Assembly (NCBI RefSeq): GCF_009695865.1
Contig: NZ_VUNB01000005.1
Coordinates: forward strand, 1-64,000
Length of the DNA stretch: 64,000 bases
DNA from: Allobaileyella intestinalis
GTDB taxonomy: Bacteria; Bacillota; Clostridia; Peptostreptococcales; Anaerovoracaceae
Direction of reading: 5' to 3'
How positions within the stretch are numbered: the first letter of the stretch is position 1; the number at the start of each line of letters is the position of its first letter. Of the stretch, positions 15,792-23,406 are shown piece after piece. The position numbers and the translations under genes are program-made. The notes under the pieces were generated by a model, which was not told the DNA's origin, ran no database searches, and was given only the letters and a program-made list of their open reading frames with translations.

Positions 15792-17090
15792 ATGGAGTCT
15801 TTTGAATACACATGTAAGGCGACACTTGGATTGCACGCCAGACCATCAGCTATACTTGCTACAGAATGCACTAAGCTGAAGAGCACCGTTACTATTGCTG
15901 CAAACGGTAAAGTGGCTCAGGGAAATGACGTTCTTGCACTGGTTGCTCTCCGTGCAGGACTGGGGGACAAGCTGGTAATTTCAGCAGAGGGACCTACTGA
16001 GGAGCAGGATATTGCGCGCCTTAAAGAGGTTTTTTCGGACATTATCCCGATTGACAAAAACCTTGATGTTCTGAAAGTAGCTTTCTACGGTACAAAAGAA
16101 TATGATCGCATATATTTTGATGAGCTGGCAAAGGATATTGGAGAGGGTGCATATAATGTGGACATCACCTACTTCTCAAGCCGCCTTACCTCTGAAACAG
16201 CACATCTTTCACAGGGATTTGATGCTGTGTGCATATTTGTTAATGATGAAGCACCGGCAGAAGTGGTTGAGGCTCTTAAGGAAAATGGTGTCAGGCTCAT
16301 ATTGCTGCGCTGCGCAGGTTTCAACAATGTAGATCTTGAGGCGGCAAAGGCTTGCGGCATGACGATCCTCCGTGTTCCTGCATATTCCCCATCTGCGGTT
16401 GCAGAACACGCTATGGCTATTCTGCAGGCAGCCAATCGCCGCCTGTATAAGGCCTATAACAAGGTGAAAGACAATAACTTTTCCTTGAACGGGCTCCTTG
16501 GAACAGACCTTCACAATAAAACTGCAGGAATAATAACAACGGGAAAAATCGGAAGATGCATGGCCCATATATGTAAGGGCTATGGTATGAACGTCATCGC
16601 ATGGGATGCTTATCCTGATAAGAGCCTGGAGGACAGTGGCCTCTTAACATATGTAAGTAAGGAAGAGCTGTTCAGAAAGTCCGATCTGATTTCAATTCAT
16701 GGCCCTCTTGTGATGGGTGAAGGCGGTACATATCACCTGATCGACAAGGAAGCCATAAGCATGATGAAAGACGGGGTTATGATGGTGAATACTGCACGGG
16801 GCGGGTTCATAGATCTTGATGCACTTATTGAAGCGCTACGTGCAAATAAGTTCCATGCAGTGGCCCTTGATGTGTACGAAGGTGAGGAGCAGAACGTATA
16901 CACGGATCACTCAGACGATATACTCCAGAATGATATTACTGCAAGGCTCATGTCCTTCCCTCAGGTCATGATTACCTCTCATCAGGCATTCTTTACTCGG
17001 GAAGCCCTTCAGGCCATTGCTGCTGAAACAATGGAGAACGCCAGGAACTTCCTTCAGGGATATCCTTACGGAGATGCGCAGGTCCTTTAG
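15792..17090 (+). CDS. HPr domain fused to D-2-hydroxyacid (D-lactate-type) dehydrogenase
   Basis: A 432-residue two-domain protein. Residues 1-86 are an HPr phosphocarrier fold with the phospho-acceptor box GLHARPSA: His15 and Arg17 fall at the canonical numbers. The residue equivalent to regulatory Ser46 is Asp46 (GNDVLAL). Residues ~93-432 are a D-lactate dehydrogenase-type enzyme with catalytic R173, E363 and H397 (SHQAFF). Its Rossmann loop reads TTGKIG in place of GxGxxG. It would reduce pyruvate or a related 2-oxoacid with NADH, possibly under PTS phosphorylation control. It has its own strong terminator and stands alone, so this is a one-gene unit. Start and ribosome site (AGGGGAG) are clear. 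Confidence 0.88.
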   Translation: MESFEYTCKATLGLHARPSAILATECTKLKSTVTIAANGKVAQGNDVLALVALRAGLGDKLVISAEGPTEEQDIARLKEVFSDIIPIDKNLDVLKVAFYGTKEYDRIYFDELAKDIGEGAYNVDITYFSSRLTSETAHLSQGFDAVCIFVNDEAPAEVVEALKENGVRLILLRCAGFNNVDLEAAKACGMTILRVPAYSPSAVAEHAMAILQAANRRLYKAYNKVKDNNFSLNGLLGTDLHNKTAGIITTGKIGRCMAHICKGYGMNVIAWDAYPDKSLEDSGLLTYVSKEELFRKSDLISIHGPLVMGEGGTYHLIDKEAISMMKDGVMMVNTARGGFIDLDALIEALRANKFHAVALDVYEGEEQNVYTDHSDDILQNDITARLMSFPQVMITSHQAFFTREALQAIAAETMENARNFLQGYPYGDAQVL

Positions 17091-17112
17091 GCGCTGATAT
17101 AACCCATAAATC

Positions 17113-17174
17113 GGGCCACATTCCGAAAACTTACATGGTCTTCCATGGTACAGGTTACGGAATGTGGCCCTTTT
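17113..17174 (+). terminator. Strong rho-independent terminator
   Basis: GGGCCACATTCCG (17113-17125) pairs perfectly with CGGAATGTGGCCC (17158-17170), then TTTT. The loop contains a smaller CATGG/CCATG stem. Confidence 0.85.
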
Positions 17175-17203
17175 GGTCTGGCATCAATGATTTCACTTAC
17201 CTG

Positions 17204-17926
17204 TTATTCATGATGCCCGTGGCAGCCATGCTGGTGATCTCCGTGGCAGCCATGGTCTCCATGTCCGTGATGATCACAGGTGGCTCCGTTCTGAACGGTG
17301 ATTTTTCCGTCTATTAAATTCTGAACGGCAGCGTCCACATCCCCTGAGACTCCCGAATAAACCGTTATTCCTGCTTCATCCAGGGCATTTTTTGCACCCT
17401 GCCCAAGGCCTCCGCAAATCAAAGCTTCTACGCCGGCGGATTTCAGGAAGCCTGCAAGAGCACCGTGGCCGTTTCCATTTGTGTCAATTACCTGTTCCTG
17501 ATTTATCTTTCCTTCCTCAATGTCAAAGAGCTTAAACTGCTCTGTGCGTCCGAAGTGCTGAAAAACCTCTCCGTTGTCAAATGTAACCGCTACTCTCATT
17601 TCTTTTTCTCCTTTTGGTTTAATTTCTCCAATAAAGTGATTAGATAGTTTATAACTTCCGCCCTCTATACGAAGGGTTTTGCCGTCAACAAGACACTGGG
17701 CTAATTTCTTTCGTGCACTTTCATAAATAGCCGTAATAGTGGTCCGGGCAACGCCCATTTTCTCGGCACATTCCTCCTGTTTCAGCCCTTCCTTGTCCAG
17801 CAGGCGGATAGTTTCATACTCGTCAAGGCTCATGATTACAGTATCCCTTGATGGATCGTCCAGGGCAGCAAAACTCCAGTGATCCGGGTATGAGTCTATG
17901 AATCTGCATCTGTGAGGTCGTGGCAT
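17204..17926 (-). CDS. DUF134-type HTH fused to NifX/NifB-like metal-cofactor domain, His-rich tail
   Basis: A 240-residue protein. Residues 1-95 are DUF134 (MPRPHRCRFI, then EECAEKMGVARTTI), a sigma-region-4-like helix-turn-helix. Residues ~108-210 are a dinitrogenase iron-molybdenum-cofactor fold (AVTFDNGEVFQHFGRTEQF, ICGGLGQGAKNAL) without other nif genes nearby. The last ~22 residues are a His/Gly/Asp-rich tail likely to bind metal. Usually the two domains are separate genes; the fusion suggests a metal- or cluster-responsive regulator. Two ACATATG boxes flank its -10 and may be its own operator. Confidence 0.82.
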   Translation of the reverse strand: MPRPHRCRFIDSYPDHWSFAALDDPSRDTVIMSLDEYETIRLLDKEGLKQEECAEKMGVARTTITAIYESARKKLAQCLVDGKTLRIEGGSYKLSNHFIGEIKPKGEKEMRVAVTFDNGEVFQHFGRTEQFKLFDIEEGKINQEQVIDTNGNGHGALAGFLKSAGVEALICGGLGQGAKNALDEAGITVYSGVSGDVDAAVQNLIDGKITVQNGATCDHHGHGDHGCHGDHQHGCHGHHE

Positions 17927-17940
17927 GAAAACTCCTTTCT

Positions 17941-17985
17941 GACATATGTCGATATTATGGTACTGCTGTTATTGTCATATGTCAA
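17941..17985 (-). promoter_or_regulatory. Promoter of the DUF134-NifX gene with two ACATATG boxes
   Basis: On the minus strand TTGACA (17985-17980) is followed 17 bases later by TACCAT, or 19 bases later by CATAAT. GACATATGTC (17941-17950) and GTCATATGTC (17974-17983) lie on either side of the -10. Paired boxes at these positions fit autoregulation. Confidence 0.55.
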
Positions 17986-18031
17986 TAATAAACGGTGCCC
18001 ATAATACATTTCACTCAGTTAGCTGCAAGTG

Positions 18032-18068
18032 AAAACCCCGGAGCAATTCCAGTTTGCTCCGGGGTTTT
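18032..18068. terminator. Bidirectional terminator, 14-bp perfect stem
   Basis: AAAACCCCGGAGCA (18032-18045) pairs with TGCTCCGGGGTTTT (18055-18068). T-runs lie on both strands. It serves the Fe-ADH gene on the minus strand. Confidence 0.85.
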
Positions 18069-18146
18069 CGTGATGAAAAATTAATTAGATAAAGGTATTT
18101 TATCTTAAGGAGATACTTTAATTATGAAATATGCTTGGAAAGCACC

Positions 18147-19364
18147 TTAGAAATCTACTTCGGTATCGTAGTAGCAGGACTTCAGCAGTTTTTCCATTTC
18201 TTCCTGGGAAGGCTGTCTTGGGTTTGAGCCGGTGCATGCATCCTTGAGAGCGTTTGCTGCTATTTCAGGCAGTCTTTCCAGGAACACATCTTCCGGTACA
18301 AATCCCTGTGCTGCAGGGTAGCTGTCAGCACCGTAGAATTTTATTCCGTGAGGAATGTTCAGCTTGTCGTTCATTCCTCTCAGGTATGCAATGAGATTTG
18401 CTGTTTTTTCATCGTCGGAATCTCCGCCCAGACCCATATAGTCTGCAATTACGCCATATCTCTTCTTTGCGGTTTCATCTTTTGCATTAAAAGCTATAAC
18501 CTTAGGGAGATACATAGCGTTTGCTGCTCCATGAATTATGTGTGCGCCGTAATCAGCAAAAGCTGCACCAGTCTTATGAGCCATTGAGTGGACGATTCCC
18601 AGAAGCCCAGATGAGAAGGCTATTCTTGCAAGGCACTGTGCTGTGTGCATGTTATCTCTTGCGGTCATGTCTCCATTGTAAGAATCAACAAGATCTCTCT
18701 GGATCATCTCAATTGCGTGAATTGCATTGGCATCGGTAAAATCGCTGTGTGCTGTGGATACATATGCCTCTATTGAATGAGTGAGAGCGTCCATTCCTGT
18801 ATGAGCCACCAGCTTCTGAGGCATTGTTTCTGCCAGTTCAGGGTCTACGATGGCTACATCAGGGGTGATCTCAAAGTCTGCAATAGGGTATTTGATGCCT
18901 TTATTGTAGTCGGTGATAATGGAAAAAGCGGTTACTTCTGTTGCAGTTCCCGATGTAGAAGATACTGCGCAGAACTTTGCCTTGGTTCTCAGTTTCGGAA
19001 GACCGAATACCTTGCACATGTCTTCAAAAGTTGTTTCAGGATATTCGTACTTAATCCACATTGCCTTTGCAGCATCTATTGGGGATCCTCCGCCGATGGC
19101 CACTATCCAGTCAGGCTGGAACTCTGACATGAATGCAGCTCCCTTCATTACAGTCTCAACAGATGGATCCGGCTCGATGCCTTCGAAAAGCTTTACCTCC
19201 ATTCCGGCTTCTTCCAGATATTTCTCTGCTCTGTCAAGGAAACCGAACCTTTTCATTGAACCGCCGCCAACGCAGATGACAGCTCTTTTTCCTTCAAATG
19301 TCTTCAGTGCTTCCAGTGCGCCCTTACCGTGATAAATGTCTCTAGGGTTTGTAAATCTCTGCAT
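18147..19364 (-). CDS. Iron-containing alcohol dehydrogenase (AdhE-C / 1,3-propanediol type)
   Basis: A 405-residue group III dehydrogenase. It shows nucleotide-binding GGGSPIDAAK and the SSTSGTATEVT phosphate region. The iron site uses the Asp in VDPELAE and the His residues of HTGMDALTHSIEAY, VHSMAHKTGAAF and IIHGAANA. It interconverts alcohols and aldehydes with NAD(P)H, probably at the end of fermentation. It is monocistronic, with a good promoter overlapped by an 18-bp palindrome (19472-19489). Exact substrate cannot be told. Confidence 0.9.
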   Translation of the reverse strand: MQRFTNPRDIYHGKGALEALKTFEGKRAVICVGGGSMKRFGFLDRAEKYLEEAGMEVKLFEGIEPDPSVETVMKGAAFMSEFQPDWIVAIGGGSPIDAAKAMWIKYEYPETTFEDMCKVFGLPKLRTKAKFCAVSSTSGTATEVTAFSIITDYNKGIKYPIADFEITPDVAIVDPELAETMPQKLVAHTGMDALTHSIEAYVSTAHSDFTDANAIHAIEMIQRDLVDSYNGDMTARDNMHTAQCLARIAFSSGLLGIVHSMAHKTGAAFADYGAHIIHGAANAMYLPKVIAFNAKDETAKKRYGVIADYMGLGGDSDDEKTANLIAYLRGMNDKLNIPHGIKFYGADSYPAAQGFVPEDVFLERLPEIAANALKDACTGSNPRQPSQEEMEKLLKSCYYDTEVDF

Positions 19365-19453
19365 AACTGCGCCTCCTGAATAAATCTATCTAAATGATAT
19401 AAGTTGCTTCTTTTACTTAAATGGTTGACAAATTGTTATCAATCACTGTGGGT

Positions 19454-19489
19454 ATTCTAGCAAGATGTTATAAATAGGTCAACCTATTT
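19454..19489 (-). promoter_or_regulatory. Promoter of the Fe-ADH gene with palindrome over the -35
   Basis: On the minus strand TTGACC (19482-19477), a 17-base spacer and TAGAAT (19459-19454). AAATAGGT (19472-19479) and ACCTATTT (19482-19489) are perfect reverse complements around two bases and cover the -35, so a repressor site is likely. The protein that binds is unknown. Confidence 0.65.
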
Positions 19490-19572
19490 TTAACAATTGA
19501 AATGCACTTTGTTGAGAACAACAGGAAATTAGATAAGGTAACAGGATATGAAAGGGAAGGCTTTTAAACAAT

Positions 19573-19606
19573 AAAAAAACTGTTGCACATTGAAATGCAA
19601 CAGTTT
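19573..19606 (-). terminator. Terminator of the tRNA-Glu gene
   Basis: AAACTGTTGCA (19577-19587) pairs with TGCAACAGTTT (19596-19606). On the minus strand the stem is followed by TTTTTTT. Confidence 0.8.
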
Positions 19607-19612
19607 ACAATC

Positions 19613-19687
19613 TGGTACCGCATACGGGAATCGAACCCATGATTCAGCCGTGAGAGGGCTGCGTCTTAACCTCTTGACCAATGCGGC
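19613..19687 (-). tRNA. tRNA-Glu (anticodon CTC)
   Basis: The 75-base minus-strand cloverleaf includes an encoded CCA. Acceptor GCCGCAT/ATGCGGT, anticodon stem CAGCC/GGCTG with loop CTCTCAC (anticodon CTC), and T-arm ATGGG TTCGAAT CCCGT all pair. It reads GAG codons. Confidence 0.93.
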
Positions 19688-19898
19688 ACATTCACTATTT
19701 ATTTGTTCGTCAGAAGACAATAGCTATTATACATACGAACCAGGGCTGATGCAAGAACTTTTTTTATAAATTTGAAAAAATTTTCAGAATTGACATATTC
19801 AGAGGAGCTTTTACTATTAGAATATATATCAAAGTATATTTCGCAGTATAGTATATGCGGTTTTGAAAAAGATTTACGATTAAATGAGGGAGGCCAGA

Positions 19899-21071
19899 AT
19901 GGAAAAACTGGAATTTGTGGACAGAAGAGGCACTAATTCGGCAAAATGGGACGGCCTGGAGAAGATGTTCGGGAGAACAGATCTTCACTCTATGTGGGTT
20001 GCTGATATGGATTTCAAAGCACCACTTGCAGTGAGAAAGGCCCTTTCAGAATATGCAGAAAGGGGAGCCTTCGGATATATGGCATCTCCAGACAGTTTTT
20101 ACAGGGCTGCTATGGACTGGGAGATGAGGAACCATGACTACAGAATTGAAAGGGAGTGGATAAGGTTTTCCCCGGGGGTAGTCACTGCATTTCACATTGC
20201 CGTAAAAATTTTTACTGAAGGGGGAGACACCGTAATGGTTAACACACCGGTGTATTATCCCTTCTTCAAGGCTGTGGAGAGCAATGGCAGAAAACTGGTG
20301 AAGAGCCCGCTGAAATACTCAGATGGAAAATACTCAATAGATTTTGAGAAGTTTTCCCGGGATATTGAAGAGAATAATGTAAAACTTTACATTCTCTGTT
20401 CTCCTCACAATCCAGTGGGACGGGTGTGGACTGCTGAAGAGCTGAGGAGAGTCCTGGATATCTGCAGAGAACACGGAGTTATGGTAGTTTCAGATGAAAT
20501 CCATCACGATCTTATAGCCCCTGGGGTTAAATTCGTTCCTGCCCTGCAGTGCGGAAAGCCGGGAGAATATGATCAGATGGTAATCGCCCTTACAGCACCT
20601 TCCAAGACATTCAACCTGGCTGCCGGACAGAATTCACTGGTGATAATTCCTGATGAAGAGCTGCGCAGCAAGTGGGATGCCTTTGCAGGCAGCATAAGCA
20701 TGACCAGCGGCAATCCTATGGGATATATTGCAGGAGAAGCGGCATATAACGAAGGAGAGAGCTGGTACAATCAGCTGATCCATCAGATATATGAGGTGAA
20801 CTTCCCTCTGCTCAACAACATCCTTGAACAGGAACTGCCAGGGGTTACAGTAACGGATCTCCAGGGAACTTATTTGTCCTGGATAGATCTCAGCAAGGTT
20901 ATGGATCCTTCTGAGGTTGAAAATGCTGTTCTTGAAAAAGGAAAACTGGCCGTTGATTTCGGCCACTGGTTCGGGGGAGAGTCATTCAGCGGTTTTGTAA
21001 GAATGAATCTTGCTGCACCGGAAGAATATGTGGAAAAAGGTGCCAGAGCTCTGGTGTCTGCAGTCAAATAA
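19899..21071 (+). CDS. PLP-dependent C-S lyase / aminotransferase, MalY/PatB family
   Basis: A 390-residue fold-type I PLP enzyme. It shows SMWVADMDFKAP at the N-terminus, CSPHNPVGRVW, the VSDEIHHDLI segment that holds the cofactor Asp, and the PLP lysine in APSKTFNLAG. The family cleaves cystathionine or cysteine conjugates to a thiol, pyruvate and ammonia. The ATG at 19899 is 5 bases after GGGAGG; the ATG at 19884 would bury that site. It stands alone between the tRNA and the leader RNA at 21162. A regulatory MalY-like role is possible. Confidence 0.87.
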   Translation: MEKLEFVDRRGTNSAKWDGLEKMFGRTDLHSMWVADMDFKAPLAVRKALSEYAERGAFGYMASPDSFYRAAMDWEMRNHDYRIEREWIRFSPGVVTAFHIAVKIFTEGGDTVMVNTPVYYPFFKAVESNGRKLVKSPLKYSDGKYSIDFEKFSRDIEENNVKLYILCSPHNPVGRVWTAEELRRVLDICREHGVMVVSDEIHHDLIAPGVKFVPALQCGKPGEYDQMVIALTAPSKTFNLAAGQNSLVIIPDEELRSKWDAFAGSISMTSGNPMGYIAGEAAYNEGESWYNQLIHQIYEVNFPLLNNILEQELPGVTVTDLQGTYLSWIDLSKVMDPSEVENAVLEKGKLAVDFGHWFGGESFSGFVRMNLAAPEEYVEKGARALVSAVK

Positions 21072-21161
21072 CCTTTTTTGACAATAAAAAGAATAATTTA
21101 TACAGAAATACATTAATGTATACAAAATTGGTCTCAAATCCAGGCCGATTTATGGTAAAAT

Positions 21162-21231
21162 CAATTTTGCTGAGACTACCAACCTGGAAGGGTCAGATAA
21201 AGCCTTCCAGCGGAGGTAGTACTGCAAATTG
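21162..21231 (+). ncRNA. Triple nested stem leader RNA upstream of an Rrf2 gene (unclassified)
   Basis: Three coaxial stems are present. P1 is CAATTTTGC/GCAAATTG (21162-21170 with 21224-21231, one bulge). P2 is ACTACC/GGTAGT (21175-21180 with 21215-21220). P3 is CTGGAAGG/CCTTCCAG (21184-21191 with 21203-21210). P1 and P2 are separated by TGAG/ACT, P2 and P3 by AAC/CGGA. GTCTCA at 21132-21137 could alternatively pair with TGAGAC (21171-21176), opening P1-P2. It lies 118 bases before the Rrf2 start. It resembles no riboswitch class I can name with confidence. Confidence 0.55.
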
Positions 21232-21349
21232 ATATAAATGTTCGTTTGGTTCCTGCTCTTGACAAACATTAATTTCTTCTTTGGATTATTGGGAACTGTA
21301 TGATATGAACGTTATATGAATCTGATAATTAAAGGAGTAAACAAATAAA

Positions 21350-21745
21350 ATGCTTATTAACAGAGAAACAGATTATGCATTCCGTCTGGTGAGAAACCTG
21401 TCTCCCGACAAGCCCAAGAGCATAAGCGCTATCGTTGACATTGAACATATAACTTCTCCAATTGCATATAAAGTAGCAAGAAAGCTGGAGAAGGGAGGCC
21501 TTCTTAAGAGCGTCCGGGGCAACGCAGGCGGGTACATGCTTACAAGAGGCCTGGACCAGATTACACTTTACGATGTTTTCGTAATTATGGAGAATGACCC
21601 ATATGTCAATCTGTGCATGAAGGAAGGTCATGTGTGCCCTAACAACGTAGCCGGCAACCAGTGCAAGATTCACTACGAGCTGAGACGTATCCAGGAAGTT
21701 TTGAAAAAAGAGATGAGCACTCCGTTGTCAGAAATCCTGGACTAG
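21350..21745 (+). CDS. Rrf2-family transcriptional regulator with Cys cluster
   Basis: A 131-residue Rrf2 protein. The winged helix is at residues ~1-75 (NRETDYAFRLVRNL, RKLEKGGLLKSVRGNAGGY). Near residue 88 come three Cys in the arrangement C-x6-C-x8-C (CMKEGHVC through GNQC), close to the iron-sulfur-binding segment of IscR/NsrR. It probably senses redox, NO or iron-sulfur status. It is preceded by the nested-stem leader and ended by its own terminator (21832). Its target could be the ABC operon that follows, but that is a guess. Confidence 0.87.
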   Translation: MLINRETDYAFRLVRNLSPDKPKSISAIVDIEHITSPIAYKVARKLEKGGLLKSVRGNAGGYMLTRGLDQITLYDVFVIMENDPYVNLCMKEGHVCPNNVAGNQCKIHYELRRIQEVLKKEMSTPLSEILD

Positions 21746-21831
21746 GGGGAATTATTTAGAGAGTTTCATTCTCACAAGACAGGCTGACGGAAGTTGCCTG
21801 TATGGACAAGTAAATTTAATACAATATATGC

Positions 21832-21867
21832 AGGTTGCTGCACGCAGATATGCGGCAACCTTTTTTT
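21832..21867 (+). terminator. Rho-independent terminator after the Rrf2 gene
   Basis: AGGTTGC (21832-21838) pairs with GCAACCT (21855-21861), then a run of T to 21867. A smaller ACAGGC/GCCTGT hairpin lies upstream of it. Confidence 0.85.
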
Positions 21868-21954
21868 GTTGTCTTCTTATATCAACTAATACAGAATCAT
21901 GTCCGTTTATAATATAATGTTCATAAATGAAGACAAGAAAATCAGGAGGCGGGT

Positions 21955-22656
21955 ATGGCATACATTGAAGCAAAACATCTATCTAAAACCTACGATTCCG
22001 GTGGAGTGCGGTGTGAAGCCCTGAAAGACGGGAATTTTTCCATTGAAGAAGGCTCTCTCTCAGTAATACTTGGCCCCTCGGGAGCAGGTAAGACCACTCT
22101 CCTGAACCTTCTTGGGGGAATGGACTGGATTACGGGAGGGTCCCTGACCGTCGACGGATGCAGCCTGGAGAAGCTTTCATCCAGACAGCTCACCGCCTAC
22201 CGCAGGACGGACGTAGGCTTTATTTTCCAGTTCTACAACCTTATGCCAAACCTGACCGCCCGGGAGAATATTGAACTGGCAACTGAAATCTGCAGTGACG
22301 CCATGGACTGTGACGAAGCACTGGAGCTGGTGGGCCTTAGTGACAAGAAAAACAACTTTCCGGGACAGCTTTCGGGAGGCCAGCAGCAGAGAGTAGCCAT
22401 AGCCAGAGCTGTTGCAAAAAATCCCAAGATCCTTTTGTGCGATGAGCCTACAGGAGCTCTTGACGTTGAAACAGGTAAAATTATCCTTAAACTCCTGGCA
22501 GACCTGGCCGAAAAGCGGGGTAAGACCGTAATTATTGTGACCCACAACGGAGCAATCCGCCACATGGCCCACCACATTCTTCGAATCAGAAACGGTCAGA
22601 TCATTGAAGATGTCTGCAATAATCAGGTTCTGCCTGTAGACAGCATAGTCTGGTAA
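21955..22656 (+). CDS. ABC transporter ATP-binding protein (LolD/MacB-type)
   Basis: A 233-residue ATPase with Walker A GPSGAGKTT, the Q-loop region, signature LSGGQQQR, Walker B LLCDEPTGALD and switch His in VTHN. The sequence (LGGMDWITGGSL, FQFYNLMPNLTARENI) is that of exporters paired with FtsX-type permeases. The matching permease begins at about 24696, but an IS607 element lies between. AAAGGAGG directly after the stop probably once served the permease. The substrate is unknown. Confidence 0.92.
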   Translation: MAYIEAKHLSKTYDSGGVRCEALKDGNFSIEEGSLSVILGPSGAGKTTLLNLLGGMDWITGGSLTVDGCSLEKLSSRQLTAYRRTDVGFIFQFYNLMPNLTARENIELATEICSDAMDCDEALELVGLSDKKNNFPGQLSGGQQQRVAIARAVAKNPKILLCDEPTGALDVETGKIILKLLADLAEKRGKTVIIVTHNGAIRHMAHHILRIRNGQIIEDVCNNQVLPVDSIVW

Positions 22657-22737
22657 GAAAGGAGGAAACTTTAAGTAACCAAAATCATTGTCAATAGTGA
22701 TTAAATGTGTTAAAATATGCTCATGGAGGATATTATT

Positions 22738-23406
22738 ATGAACACATCTAATATCACTAATTACAAACCAAAAGATTTTGCTGAATTATTGGGTGTCTCA
22801 GTCAAAACGTTACAACGTTGGGATAGAGAGGGGATTCTGAAAGCAAGTCGAACTCCGACTAATAGGCGTTATTATACTTATGATCAATATCTTCAGTTCA
22901 AGGGCATAAATACTGAAAACGATAATCGTCAGATTGTTATTTATGCCAGAGTATCTACAAGAAACCAAAAAGATGATTTACAAAACCAAGTAACTTTTTT
23001 ACGTCAGTTCTGCAATGCTAAAGGTATCATTGTAGATCAATGTATTGAGGATTATGGAAGCGGACTTAACTACAATCGAAAAAGGTGGAATCAATTATTA
23101 GATGAAGTAATGGAACAAAAAATCAAAACTATCATAGTTACACATAAAGATAGATTTGTCAGATTTGGTTATGATTGGTTTGAAAAATTCTGTATGAAGT
23201 TTAATACAGCCATAGTGATAGTGAATAATGAAGAACTATCACCGCAGAAAGAACTTGTACAGGATATTGTGTCTATACTGCATGTTTTTTCTTGTAGATT
23301 GTACGGTCTTCGTAAGTATAAAAAACAAATAGAAGGGGATGCAGAAATTGCTAAAGAGCTTCAAGACGGAAATAAATCCGACAGTCGAGCAAAAAATCAA
23401 AATTAA
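22738..23406 (+). CDS. tnpA: IS607 TnpA, serine recombinase with MerR-type HTH
   Basis: A 222-residue protein. Residues ~8-55 are a MerR-like helix-turn-helix (PKDFAELLGVSVKTLQRWDR), followed by a small serine resolvase domain with the nucleophile S73 in IYARVSTRNQKDDLQNQ and conserved Arg residues in KDRFVRFGYDWFE. The ATG at 22738 follows GGAGG; an upstream in-frame ATG at 22717 would include that site. It moves the element. It overlaps tnpB by 68 bases. Confidence 0.92.
   Translation: MNTSNITNYKPKDFAELLGVSVKTLQRWDREGILKASRTPTNRRYYTYDQYLQFKGINTENDNRQIVIYARVSTRNQKDDLQNQVTFLRQFCNAKGIIVDQCIEDYGSGLNYNRKRWNQLLDEVMEQKIKTIIVTHKDRFVRFGYDWFEKFCMKFNTAIVIVNNEELSPQKELVQDIVSILHVFSCRLYGLRKYKKQIEGDAEIAKELQDGNKSDSRAKNQN

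Noticed and set aside
21162-21231. TPP riboswitch (CTGAGA and an AGCGGAGG-like segment)
   Set aside because: The conserved TPP core arms and the P3 region are absent, and the downstream gene is not thiamine related.
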